Shown here: one piece after another, positions 9,903 through 18,384 of the stretch
Layout: each line of letters starts with the position of its first letter
Numbering within the stretch: the stretch's first letter is position 1
From: JBCDAP01 sp038747915
Lineage (GTDB): Bacteria > Planctomycetota > Phycisphaerae > Phycisphaerales > UBA1924
DNA length: 59,665 nt
Direction of reading: 5' to 3'
Assembly (NCBI GenBank): GCA_038747915.1
Contig: JBCDJJ010000013.1
Coordinates: forward strand, 1 to 59,665
Program-made: the position numbers and the translations under genes
Notes under the pieces: model-generated
The model's input: the letters and a program-made list of their open reading frames with translations, nothing else
Told to the model about the DNA's origin: nothing
Databases searched by the model: none

Positions 9903-11486
9903 ATGCACCAGTCGACCAGGCTCATCATCAACACCATGGCCCTCATCGGGCAGACCATCATCACGGTGGCGCTCTCGCTCGTCGTCACCCGGATCGTGGT
10001 ACAAGAACTCGGCCTGACCGACTTCGGCATCTTCGCCGCCATCGGCGCCACCACCGGCCTCATGATGATCGTCTCGAACGCGATGACCGACTCGTGCGGC
10101 CGCCATCTCTCCCACGCCGTCGGCGCCAACCGGGACGACACCTTCCAAGAAGTCTTCAACACCGCGCTGGCGATCTACACCGCCGCAGCGTGCGTCATCC
10201 TCGCCCTGTCCGCGATCCTCGCGTGGCCGCTCGTCCGCGTTCTCACCATTCCGCCCGAGCGCGAGACCGCGGCAGCGATCGTCCTCATCACCACCGGACT
10301 CCGCTTCGCCATCATCACGGTCCAGTCACCCTTCAGAGCCGCCACGATCTCCCGCCAATACCACACCATCATCGCCGGCATCACCACCATCCAGGGCTTT
10401 CTCCGACTCTTCGCCGCCCTCCTGCTCATCGTCGCACCGATCGACCAGCTCATCATGTGGGCCGCCTTGCTCGTCGTCGTCGACATCACGCACACCCTGG
10501 CCATCATCGCCGCGACCTGCCGCACCAACCCGCTCACCATCCCGAAGCCGGGGCTCATCCGCCGCCGCATGATCCGCGAGCTCGTCGCCTTCGGCGGGTG
10601 GCAGCTGCTGGGCGCTCTGTCCTGGCGGCTCCGCATGCAGGGCGCACAGATCGCGGTCAACCTGCTCTTCACGCCCGCCCACAACGCCGCCTATGGACTG
10701 GGCACCCAGGCCGCCGGCTACCAGAACCTCCTCGCCAAACCCATCGGCAAGGCCGTTCAGCCGGCCATCACCGCGAGCCACGGCGGCGAGGCGCACTCCC
10801 GCCTCCGCTCGCTCATCCTCGTCGCGGACAAGTACACCTTCATCTTCTCCGTGATCCTGCTCGTCCCACTCCTGCTCGAAACACCCACGCTGCTCTCGCT
10901 CTGGCTCGGGGCCGAGCGCGCCGCCGAGCTGGCCGCGGTCTCCGTGCTCGATATGACGCGGCTGATCGCGCTCGTCATCGCCCTCCAGGCCCTGACCTCC
11001 GGCTTCATCTTCGGGATCAACGCCACCGGCAAGATCGCCACGCTCGCGCTCGGCACGCTCGTCATCGACGCCTCGACACTGGCCCTCGGCGTCGCCTCGG
11101 TCGCGATGTTCGACTTCGGTGTCGTCACGATCCCCGCAGCCGCTGTCCTCGGCATGGCCGCGCACGCCATTTTTCGTGCCACCCACGCACAACGCGTTCT
11201 CGACCTGCCCGCCACCACCTGGCTCCGCCGCACCGCACTCCCCGCGATGCTCACCTTCATCGTGGCCCTCGCCGCGGGCTTCGCAGTCCTCGCGATGGTC
11301 CCGGAATCGATGCTCCGGCTGCTGCTCACCACGATCGCCGCCGGGTGCGCCACGGTCGGCTTCGCGTGGCTCGTTGCGCTCGAGCCCTGGGAGCGCCAGA
11401 ACTTCGTGAACTTCGGCACCGGCGCATGGAACAAGCTGCGCTCGGTGCTCGGCCGCTCCCACCCCACGCCCGGCCCCGGCTCGTAG
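9903..11486 (+). CDS. Polysaccharide flippase (MOP superfamily), copy 1
   Basis: A 527-residue integral membrane protein with about 12-14 hydrophobic segments, of the Wzx-like polysaccharide export group in the MOP superfamily. Such proteins flip undecaprenyl-linked repeat units to the outer face of the inner membrane. The N-terminal part (LVVTRIVVQELGLTDFGIF, residues about 23-41) is typical of the family. A WQLLGALSWRLRMQGAQI segment (about 230-247) is shared with the next gene, which is a tandem paralogue 12 bases downstream. ATG at 9903 is used; no strong ribosome site is seen. Substrate specificity is unknown. Confidence 0.85.
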   Translation: MHQSTRLIINTMALIGQTIITVALSLVVTRIVVQELGLTDFGIFAAIGATTGLMMIVSNAMTDSCGRHLSHAVGANRDDTFQEVFNTALAIYTAAACVILALSAILAWPLVRVLTIPPERETAAAIVLITTGLRFAIITVQSPFRAATISRQYHTIIAGITTIQGFLRLFAALLLIVAPIDQLIMWAALLVVVDITHTLAIIAATCRTNPLTIPKPGLIRRRMIRELVAFGGWQLLGALSWRLRMQGAQIAVNLLFTPAHNAAYGLGTQAAGYQNLLAKPIGKAVQPAITASHGGEAHSRLRSLILVADKYTFIFSVILLVPLLLETPTLLSLWLGAERAAELAAVSVLDMTRLIALVIALQALTSGFIFGINATGKIATLALGTLVIDASTLALGVASVAMFDFGVVTIPAAAVLGMAAHAIFRATHAQRVLDLPATTWLRRTALPAMLTFIVALAAGFAVLAMVPESMLRLLLTTIAAGCATVGFAWLVALEPWERQNFVNFGTGAWNKLRSVLGRSHPTPGPGS

Positions 11487-11498
11487 CCTGTCCCCATC

Positions 11499-13037
11499 GT
11501 GCGACAGTCCACCACGCTCGTCGTCAACACGCTCGCTCTCGTCGCGAACACCCTCTTCGCCACCGCTGCGGCGCTCGTCGTCACCCGCCTGCTGCTCGAG
11601 ACGCTGGGTGGCATCGACTTCGGCCTCTTCACCGTTGTGGGCGCCACCGCCGGCTTCTCCATGATCCTGGCCAATGCCCTGGCCGACTCCGCAGGACGTC
11701 ACCTCGCCCACGCGGTCGGGCGCGATGATGCCAATAGCTTCCGCACCACCTTCAACGCCGCCCTTGTCCTCTACTCCGCGCTCGCCGCACTCCTGGTCGC
11801 GCTCGGCCTCGCGATCGGCCCGGTCATCGCCCAGCTTCTCGATGTGCCGGACGATCGCGTGGCAGCGGTGCGGTGGGTCTTCGCTCTCACCTGCGCCTCG
11901 CTCGCCACCGCCACCATCGTTACACCGTACACGGCCGCCGCCGAGGCGCACCTGGTGCACTACCTCAAGGTCTGGGCCACTCTCGCCCAGGTCACCCTCC
12001 GGCTCCTGTTCGCGCTCGTGCTGTTCATGGTCCCTGGCGATCGCCTGGTGATGTGGGCGGCGCTCGCCGCGATCGCGCAGGCCGCCAACGGCGCCACCAT
12101 TGCGATCCTTGTCCTCAGAAGGATCCCCGACACGCGGCAGCTCCCACGCGCGCCGGCGCGAGCCGACATCGCGCCGCTCTTCGGCTTCGGCGCCTGGCAA
12201 CTGCTCGGCTCGCTCTCCTGGCGGCTCCGCATGCAGGGTGTCCAGATCGCACTGAACACCCTCTTCGGTCCCTTGATCAACGCCTCGTACGCCGTCGGCG
12301 TGCAGCTCGCCGGCCTGCAGTCCTCGCTCTCCACCTCCATCGGCCGTGTCACCAACCCCGCCATTATCGCCAAACACGGCGGTGAGAAGCACGATCAGAT
12401 GTACCGGCTGATCGTGCTCACCACCAAGTACACCACCGTGTTCGCCGCGATGCTCGCGGTCCCCATCATCGTCGAGGCGCCGGCCATCCTGGGCCTCTGG
12501 CTCGGCGCGGAACGAACCGCCGAACTGCCTGTGCTCGTGCCGCTTGTTCAGCTCATCTCTCTCGTCATCCTGGCGATGTCGATCTCGCAGGGCTACGTGT
12601 TCGCGATCAACGCGACGGGCCAAATCGGCGTCTTCACGCTCGCCACGATCGGCATCGACCTCGGAGCTCTTGTGCTCCCGATCGTGGTGATCCTCGCTAG
12701 CGATCTCGGTCCAACCACCATGCCCATCGCCGGCATCCTGGGTGCCGCCGCCCACGCCGCCTTCCGCTCCATCTACGTCGGACGAAAGGTCGGACTGCCG
12801 CCCATCCTCTGGCTCCGCGCGAGTGTCATCCCCGCATCAACCGCCACCGCCGCGGCAGCGCTCGCAGCACTCGGTATCGCCGCCATGCTCGAACCCACGC
12901 TCTGGCGCCTGCCCCTCACGGCAGCCGGTAGCACCGCAGCCCTGCTTTCAACCTTCTGGTTCCTGGGGATGCGCACCGACGAGCGTGCCCGCTTCGCGGA
13001 ACTGGCCGCGGCGCCGATCCGTCGACCGCACCGGTGA
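11499..13037 (+). CDS. Polysaccharide flippase (MOP superfamily), copy 2
   Basis: A 512-residue membrane protein clearly paralogous to the preceding gene. Both share QST followed by NT-AL near the N-terminus, LVVTR, a DFG(I/L)F motif, GRHL-HAVG, WQLLG-LSWRLRMQG and LWLGAERTAEL. It starts with GTG at 11499, 12 bases after the upstream stop, so the pair is probably one transcript. Divergence is high along most of the length, which suggests an old duplication with different glycan substrates or a heteromeric pair. The stop codon is inside an 8-bp palindrome shared with the convergent DUF268 gene. Confidence 0.85.
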   Translation: MRQSTTLVVNTLALVANTLFATAAALVVTRLLLETLGGIDFGLFTVVGATAGFSMILANALADSAGRHLAHAVGRDDANSFRTTFNAALVLYSALAALLVALGLAIGPVIAQLLDVPDDRVAAVRWVFALTCASLATATIVTPYTAAAEAHLVHYLKVWATLAQVTLRLLFALVLFMVPGDRLVMWAALAAIAQAANGATIAILVLRRIPDTRQLPRAPARADIAPLFGFGAWQLLGSLSWRLRMQGVQIALNTLFGPLINASYAVGVQLAGLQSSLSTSIGRVTNPAIIAKHGGEKHDQMYRLIVLTTKYTTVFAAMLAVPIIVEAPAILGLWLGAERTAELPVLVPLVQLISLVILAMSISQGYVFAINATGQIGVFTLATIGIDLGALVLPIVVILASDLGPTTMPIAGILGAAAHAAFRSIYVGRKVGLPPILWLRASVIPASTATAAAALAALGIAAMLEPTLWRLPLTAAGSTAALLSTFWFLGMRTDERARFAELAAAPIRRPHR

Positions 13038-13056
13038 GCGGCCCGAGCCCGCTCAC
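13034..13056. terminator. Bidirectional hairpin holding both convergent stop codons
   Basis: GTGAGCGG (13034-13041) and CCGCTCAC (13049-13056) form a perfect 8-bp stem with a seven-base loop. The TGA of the flippase gene (13035-13037) and the TGA of the minus-strand gene (13053-13055) each lie inside an arm. It would form the same hairpin in both transcripts. No U-tract follows. Confidence 0.5.
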
Positions 13057-13859
13057 ACGGCGTGCTTCTGAAACACGAACAAGCCCGCGCCCCACTTCAG
13101 CCCGAACGTGTCCTTCGCCGCTTCGCCGCGCGGATCGACATCCGGGTGGATCTCGTCGTCATCATCGATGTAGGCGAACGCCTCGATCGACATCGCCTCG
13201 CCCACCATCTCGTTCACGATGAACGGCAGGCTGAACACTCGGTGGGCGTCGAACTCGATCCGCTGCCGAGCGCCGATCGGCACCGCGAAGTAGAAACGCC
13301 CACCCGGCTGCACCATCCGCACCAGGTTGTCCCACCCCTTCCGCCACCCGTCGTACTCCACGGGGTCGCCGTACCGGCCGAGCCCGAAGTGCTCGAGCGC
13401 GTGCAGGCACGAGAGCGAGGGCGTGCTCTCGACGAGCGACTCGTCGAGCTGCATCAGGTCCGCGGTGCGAAAGCTCATGTTCGCAGCGGACGATCGCGTC
13501 GGCCGGATATCGAAGATCTCGATCTCCATGAACGACGCCACGTGCGCACAGAACCCGCGAACCGACGAACCGACATCGACATGCCGCTCGGGCCGCGCTC
13601 TGAACAACTGCTGCGCGGCCCAGAGGTCCATGTGGAAGTACGTGCCGACGGGCTGCCCGCCGGGATCAAACCGGTCCTTCAGGCACGGATAGATCTTGCC
13701 AAGCGGGAAGTCGAGCGGATCGCCCATCGCCTCCTTGCTCGCCATCTGCCGACGAAGCTCGGACCGGTTGCGCAAGAACGGCGACAGACCGCGGATGTTC
13801 TTGACCATCGCGGTGGTGTCGACACCAAGGAGATGCAACGCGTTCTTGAGTTTGCGCAC
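13053..13859 (-). CDS. DUF268-type, methyltransferase-like protein
   Basis: A 268-residue protein matching the DUF268 family, first noted in Caenorhabditis and found in bacterial glycan clusters. Visible motifs are YFHMDLWAAQQLF (about 73-85), HVDVGSSVRGFCAHV, the signature CLHALEHFGLGRYGDP (about 155-170) and a PVG-R-RIEFDAHRVF stretch. The glycine-rich start, the acidic loop and the phrase MVQPGGRFYFAVP resemble class I methyltransferases, so a sugar or aglycone methyltransferase is plausible but unproven. The GTG at 13859 is chosen because AAGGAG lies just upstream (spacing is short); longer frames reach 13940. It is divergent from the CgeB-like gene. Confidence 0.72.
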   Translation of the reverse strand: MRKLKNALHLLGVDTTAMVKNIRGLSPFLRNRSELRRQMASKEAMGDPLDFPLGKIYPCLKDRFDPGGQPVGTYFHMDLWAAQQLFRARPERHVDVGSSVRGFCAHVASFMEIEIFDIRPTRSSAANMSFRTADLMQLDESLVESTPSLSCLHALEHFGLGRYGDPVEYDGWRKGWDNLVRMVQPGGRFYFAVPIGARQRIEFDAHRVFSLPFIVNEMVGEAMSIEAFAYIDDDDEIHPDVDPRGEAAKDTFGLKWGAGLFVFQKHAV

Positions 13860-13898
13860 GATCTCCTTATACCCCCGGCCCAAGGGCCTCGCCACCGA

Positions 13899-13929
13899 TG
13901 GACACCTCCTCCGTGAGCACCCGTATACT
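13899..13929 (+). promoter_or_regulatory. Candidate sigma-70 type promoter
   Basis: TGGACA (13899-13904) and TATACT (13924-13929) match five of six bases each of the -35 and -10 consensus, with a long 19-base spacer. The -10 ends 26 bases before the ATG of the CgeB-like glycosyltransferase at 13956. Confidence 0.4.
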
Positions 13930-13955
13930 CCGCCGCCCACCGGGACACGTCACCC

Positions 13956-15113
13956 ATGTCAACACCCACCATCCTCTATGTTGCCCACCGCTCCGACTAC
14001 GGCGATCCGGCCCTCGGCACGGGGTTCGAGCACCACAACTTCTTCGACACACTTCACAGGATGGGCCTTCCCATCTTGTACTTCGACATCGGCGAACTCG
14101 TGCGCACGCACGGCCGCGCCGGCATGAACCGTCGCCTCGCCGAGGTGGTCAAGGCCGAGACCCCAGATCTCATGTTCACCGTTCTGTACAAGGACGAGTT
14201 CGACTTCGACACCGTGCGGTCGATCTCCGAATCAGGCGACACTGTCACCTTCAACTGGTTCTGCGACGACCACTGGCGCTTCGACAACTATTCCAACCAG
14301 TGGGCGCCCTGCTTCCATTGGGTTGCCACCACCGCCGACTCCGCGGTCCCCAAGTACGCGGAGATGGGGTACGAGAATCTCATCCGCGCCCAATGGGCCG
14401 CGAACCCCTTCACCTACCGCAGGCCCGACCCGTGCCCGCTCGAGCACGATGTCACCTTTGTCGGCCGGACCTACGGCGAGCGGGGCAAGATCATTCAGAT
14501 GCTGCGCAACGAAGGCTTCAACGTGCAGCAGTGGGGGCCCGGCTCGCTCAACGGCAAGCTCGAACAGGATCAGATGATCCGCGTCTTCGCCACCTCGCGC
14601 ATCAACCTCGGCCTCTCCGGCTCCGGGGCCCCACCCGCCACGGTGGCGCAGTTCACCAAGGTCCACACCGGCCGCATGCTGCGAAAACTCGGCCTCCGCC
14701 GCGCTGCCTCCAAGGCAAAGCGCTTCATTACGGGCCCGCCCAAGGCTCACGATCCGAGCGCACCCTCCGAGTTCGTCGAGCAGATCAAAGGACGCGACTT
14801 CGAGGTCCCCGGTGCCGGCGGCTTCCATCTCACCGGCCGCCCGCAGGGTCTCGAGCGGTACCTGGCCGATCGGACCGATGTCGCGCAGTACGACTCACCC
14901 GCTGATCTTCTCGACAAAGTCCGCTACTACCTCGACCACGAGGACGAGCGCGCCGCCATCGCCGATGCCGGCTACCGCCGCGTGCACGCCGAACACACCT
15001 ACGTGCACCGCTTCGTTGATGTCTTCAAAGCGGTCGGCCTCAACACGCCCGAGGCGTCGCACTACCTGGCGTCACCCGAAGGCAGCCCCGGCTCGGTGAC
15101 CAACATCACGTAG
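13956..15113 (+). CDS. CgeB-like glycosyltransferase family 1 protein
   Basis: A 385-residue protein similar to spore-maturation CgeB-type glycosyltransferases, a GT-B fold group often found in surface glycan loci. The N-terminal half contains the FNWFCDDHWRFD segment. The C-terminal half carries VTFVGRTYGERGKII, INLGLSGSG and, most telling, KGRDFEVPGAGGFHLT (about 270-285), which is conserved in the family as the nucleotide-sugar-binding end. An insertion of about 45 basic residues (about 225-270) separates the last two. It ends inside the 3' end of the convergent fucosyltransferase gene (8-base overlap). Donor and acceptor are unknown. Confidence 0.75.
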   Translation: MSTPTILYVAHRSDYGDPALGTGFEHHNFFDTLHRMGLPILYFDIGELVRTHGRAGMNRRLAEVVKAETPDLMFTVLYKDEFDFDTVRSISESGDTVTFNWFCDDHWRFDNYSNQWAPCFHWVATTADSAVPKYAEMGYENLIRAQWAANPFTYRRPDPCPLEHDVTFVGRTYGERGKIIQMLRNEGFNVQQWGPGSLNGKLEQDQMIRVFATSRINLGLSGSGAPPATVAQFTKVHTGRMLRKLGLRRAASKAKRFITGPPKAHDPSAPSEFVEQIKGRDFEVPGAGGFHLTGRPQGLERYLADRTDVAQYDSPADLLDKVRYYLDHEDERAAIADAGYRRVHAEHTYVHRFVDVFKAVGLNTPEASHYLASPEGSPGSVTNIT

Positions 15114-16044
15114 CGAGCGCCGCCACAAGGCGTTCCCGGCCACCCTCATCGAGTCCGCCCTCGGGGGTCGTCTCCACGATCATCTCGGGCCGCTCCGGGT
15201 ACATCTGCTTGCCGAGCGTCGGGAACCACACGCTCGGCCGCTCCGAGAGCAGCCCCGCCCACAGGCTGAAGCTGCTGTTGCCCGTGCCGATCAACGCGTG
15301 CCCTCCCGCCAGAAGCAAGATGTCCGCCACCGCGTTGTTCCGCGGCGCCCGCTCCACGTTCGGCTCGCCCAGCACGTGCGCGATCTCGTGGTCCTTCCCG
15401 TCCGAGAACACCACCGCCCGCAGATCCTCACCAACCACCGACCGCACCGATCGCAATGCTGACACGTACCACTGCTCGTTCATCACCCAGATCGACTCGC
15501 GGTACACATCCTTCCGCTCGCCATCAGGGATCACTTTCTTGTCGCCCCGGCGCACATGCACCGCGATGTACGGGTCCTTCGCCCACCCCGTGTGCGCACG
15601 CTCGAGCGTCCGCCGCGTGCCCGCCGACAGCATCCCCATCAGCCCGTCGAAGATGATCCGTCGAGACGCCGGCGCATCACCGTCGAAGAAGTTGTCACCC
15701 CACTCCGGGAACCGGAAATCGACCACCACAGGCCGATCACCCGCTCCTCGGGCCGCTTCGAGCGCCCCCTCAGCATCGGTGTGCCCGAACCGCTCCGCCG
15801 CCGCCAGGATCGCACGCTTGCGCGAGCTTCCGATGGCATCACGCCGGTCGAAGAGATTGTGATAGAACCGCCAATCCCGCTCCAGCCGCAGAATCGGGCC
15901 GATCTTCGGCTGCGTCCACCGCGCCGCCAGCATCCCGCACCCCTCGTGGGTCCGGCGGAACACCTCCGCCCGAGCCCAGGGGATCAGCAGGTTGCCCAGC
16001 CCGAAGCTCGGTAGATCAGGATGAGCGAACAGCGGACGCGTCAC
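15106..16044 (-). CDS. Alpha-1,2-fucosyltransferase-like protein (GT11-like)
   Basis: A 312-residue protein with the HVRRGD motif (163-168) that binds GDP-fucose in alpha-1,2 and alpha-1,6 fucosyltransferases, and GTGNSSFSLWAGLLS (about 258-272), which matches the conserved serine-rich end of GT11. The N-terminus, FGLGNLLIPWARAEVF, also fits the GLGNQ-like start of that family, although the usual N-Q is changed to N-L. GTG at 16044 is the start. With gmd and fcl in the locus, GDP-fucose is the likely donor. Divergence from known GT11 members is large, so linkage is not assigned. Confidence 0.7.
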   Translation of the reverse strand: MTRPLFAHPDLPSFGLGNLLIPWARAEVFRRTHEGCGMLAARWTQPKIGPILRLERDWRFYHNLFDRRDAIGSSRKRAILAAAERFGHTDAEGALEAARGAGDRPVVVDFRFPEWGDNFFDGDAPASRRIIFDGLMGMLSAGTRRTLERAHTGWAKDPYIAVHVRRGDKKVIPDGERKDVYRESIWVMNEQWYVSALRSVRSVVGEDLRAVVFSDGKDHEIAHVLGEPNVERAPRNNAVADILLLAGGHALIGTGNSSFSLWAGLLSERPSVWFPTLGKQMYPERPEMIVETTPEGGLDEGGRERLVAALAT

Positions 16045-16094
16045 GACGACCTCCTCGGTGCGGCCCCCTCCACCGCGCCGCTACCGTACCCGCC

Positions 16095-16709
16095 ATGACC
16101 ACCGGCGAGCACGATCCGCCGACCATCCAGATCGCCCGCCCTCGCACGCTCACCGGCATCTGGCCCGATCTGCTCGCCCACACCGGCCGTCGGTGGGGCC
16201 GCCCCTGGCCGGTGTACGCCGCCCGGCTCCTGTTCACCGCCCTCTGGCACTCGGGCTTCCATCTGGCGCTCGCCCACCGCCTCGCGGCCGCAGCACGCAA
16301 GCTCGGACTCATCCCCGTCGCCGCGATCATCGACCGCCTCGCCTACCACTGGTACCACTGCATCATCCCATCCACCGCCCGGATCGGTGGCGGGCTCTTC
16401 ATCCCGCACGCCCTCGGCATCGTCCTCAATAAGCACGCCAGGCTCGGTGAGTTCGTCACCCTCCGCCAGTACACCCAGATCATCGACGTTCAGCGGCCCG
16501 GCCAGGACGCACTCGTCGGCGACCACGCCAGCTTCGGTGCCTTCGCCACCGTCATCCGCGGTGGTACCGTCGGCGAGCACGCCCTCGTCGCCGCCAAGGC
16601 CCTCGTCACCAAGCACTGCCCCGCCAGGCACCTCGCCCGGGGCATCCCAGCCGAGTTCACGCCGCTCCGACCCGGGCACCAGACCTACGAGGGCGCCTGG
16701 TTCGAGTAA
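16095..16709 (+). CDS. Serine O-acetyltransferase-like hexapeptide protein
   Basis: A 204-residue protein of the left-handed beta-helix acyltransferase group, close to serine O-acetyltransferases used as sugar acetyltransferases in capsule loci. After a helical N-terminal part with a basic, partly hydrophobic stretch, the helix starts at about residue 95 with ARIGGGLFIPHALGIVLNKH, followed by isoleucine-patch repeats (ALVGDHASFGAFATVIRGG). It is divergent from the fucosyltransferase gene with 50 bases between starts, and the Wzy-like gene follows after 88 bases. It probably acetylates a sugar in the repeat unit with acetyl-CoA; a role in cysteine synthesis is less likely here. Confidence 0.75.
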   Translation: MTTGEHDPPTIQIARPRTLTGIWPDLLAHTGRRWGRPWPVYAARLLFTALWHSGFHLALAHRLAAAARKLGLIPVAAIIDRLAYHWYHCIIPSTARIGGGLFIPHALGIVLNKHARLGEFVTLRQYTQIIDVQRPGQDALVGDHASFGAFATVIRGGTVGEHALVAAKALVTKHCPARHLARGIPAEFTPLRPGHQTYEGAWFE

Positions 16710-16797
16710 ACCCGAGCCCACCTTCTGGTCCATCCCAGCCCTCCGCCGGCCGATACAGTCCATTCAGGCCCCCCGGCACCCGCGGAGACGCGATCGC

Positions 16798-18384
16798 ATG
16801 CAGACCATCCTCGCACTCGCCTTCTGGCTCGTCGCGGGCGTGGTCTGTCTCTACGTCGCCCACCGCTACTTCTCTCGCAAGTCCGAACTCTTCACCGGGC
16901 TCCACCTCTTCCTCGCCGGGATGGTCTTCTTCCAACTCATCAACTCCGCGCCCGTCATGCACCGGCCCTACGGCGAGGAATACACCGTTCAGCACCCCGT
17001 GGAGGCCGGGTCGATCTTTCTGGTCTGGAACATTCTCTTCCTCATCTTCTTGATGCTGGGCTATCACAAGAGCTTCGGCGCCACGGTACTCGCCGATCGC
17101 GTCCGCATGCCCTCCAAGGTTCCGACCGACACCCTCCTGCTCCTCTGCACGCCGCTGCTCATCGCGATGGCCTACGCCCTCCGCGCCGTGAACATCAACT
17201 ACGTCGCCGCCCTCACCTCGATGGTCGGTCTCGCGCTCGCCTCGGCTGCGGCCGGCATCGCCGGGTGGACCATCGCACGGAACTACCTCAACCCCGTCTA
17301 CTACATCGTGGGTGCGCCCATCATGGCAGCGGCCGCGTACATCTCCGGCATCGGCGAGTTCAGCCGGCGGCCCATCCTCTCCGTGGTCATCGCCATCGGC
17401 TGGGGCATGTACTACGGCCGCTTCCGCGAACTCAAACCGCTCACCGCCGCCCCGTACATCGCCGCGGCCGCGCTCGCGGGCGTCATCGTAGTCGGCGCCT
17501 TCACCATCGGCGGCCGAAGCCTCACGGGTCTCACTCAACTGGTCAACCCCGCTGCCGCCACCGAGGCGATCGAGTCTGTCGTCGTGTCCGACTACGCGAC
17601 CGCGCGGTACGCCATCTGGCTCATCGATCAGAACTACATGCTCGACCGCGAGTTCAAGCTCCACCCCTTTCAGAGCATCTGGTACACCTTCGCCTTCCCC
17701 ATCCCACGCGCCCTCTGGGACAAGCCGTACCCCGTCTCGACCTACATCGCTGACTGGGCCGACCGCGAGGGCGTCAAACGCGGGCGTGGGGGTGTCACCA
17801 GCCCCGTCGGCACCGTCGGCAACGCCGCCGCTGAGGGTGGCACCATCGCGGTCATCGTCTATGGGCTGTTCTTCGGCGCACTGCTGCGGTTCTTCGACCA
17901 CATCATCCGCCGCAACCCCCACCAGCCGCTGGTCATCCTCGCGATCGGCTCGACCATGGGCCAGGCCTTCGGCATCCCGCGCGGCGAGACCGCGGTCCTC
18001 ACCTTTAACTTCCTTATGGGCACCGCCGGCTCGCTCGTCATCCTCACCCAGATGACCAAAATCATCGCCCGGTACCTGCCCACCACGACGAACGCGGACA
18101 CCACCTACACGCCTTCGACCACACCCGCCGGCCCAGCACTCGACACCGAAGACCACACCCCAGAACCGTTCGACGACCACTCGAGTAACTTCGGCGCCGG
18201 CGCCGCACTCCCACGCACCATCCAACATGCCGAACCCGACACCCCACCGGCCGAGGCCCCGCCCGACTCAGCACTCACACCCAACTTCGGCGCCGGTGAG
18301 GCCACCCAGCATCCGGCAGAGGAGCGCCAGAAGATCGACGAACACCAGCACGATCCGCGGCTCGACTGGGGCGCGCAGCCATGA
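16798..18384 (+). CDS. Wzy-like oligosaccharide repeat-unit polymerase
   Basis: A 528-residue membrane protein with about 10-11 hydrophobic segments between residues 3 and 425, followed by a hydrophilic proline- and acid-rich tail of about 100 residues. FPIPRALWDKPYP (about 300-312) and SPVGTVGNAAAEGG (about 335-348) lie in a long periplasmic loop and resemble motifs of O-antigen and oligosaccharide repeat-unit polymerases. The tail holds two copies of NFGAG (about 463 and 495), which is unusual. The ATG at 16798 starts the first membrane helix. The next glycosyltransferase gene overlaps by ATGA. Polymerase identity is inferred from topology and motifs, as the family is poorly conserved. Confidence 0.72.
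   Translation: MQTILALAFWLVAGVVCLYVAHRYFSRKSELFTGLHLFLAGMVFFQLINSAPVMHRPYGEEYTVQHPVEAGSIFLVWNILFLIFLMLGYHKSFGATVLADRVRMPSKVPTDTLLLLCTPLLIAMAYALRAVNINYVAALTSMVGLALASAAAGIAGWTIARNYLNPVYYIVGAPIMAAAAYISGIGEFSRRPILSVVIAIGWGMYYGRFRELKPLTAAPYIAAAALAGVIVVGAFTIGGRSLTGLTQLVNPAAATEAIESVVVSDYATARYAIWLIDQNYMLDREFKLHPFQSIWYTFAFPIPRALWDKPYPVSTYIADWADREGVKRGRGGVTSPVGTVGNAAAEGGTIAVIVYGLFFGALLRFFDHIIRRNPHQPLVILAIGSTMGQAFGIPRGETAVLTFNFLMGTAGSLVILTQMTKIIARYLPTTTNADTTYTPSTTPAGPALDTEDHTPEPFDDHSSNFGAGAALPRTIQHAEPDTPPAEAPPDSALTPNFGAGEATQHPAEERQKIDEHQHDPRLDWGAQP

Noticed and set aside
10326..12755. An 809-codon open frame on the minus strand, opposite the two flippase genes.
   Set aside because: It is a mirror of two clear membrane protein genes, with an Asp/Glu/Arg/Gly-rich product and no motif. 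High GC produces such frames.
16095..16709. Serine acetyltransferase for cysteine synthesis (cysE), together with sat and cysC.
   Set aside because: The N-terminal part differs from CysE, no cysK is near, and location between fucosyltransferase and polymerase genes favours glycan acetylation.
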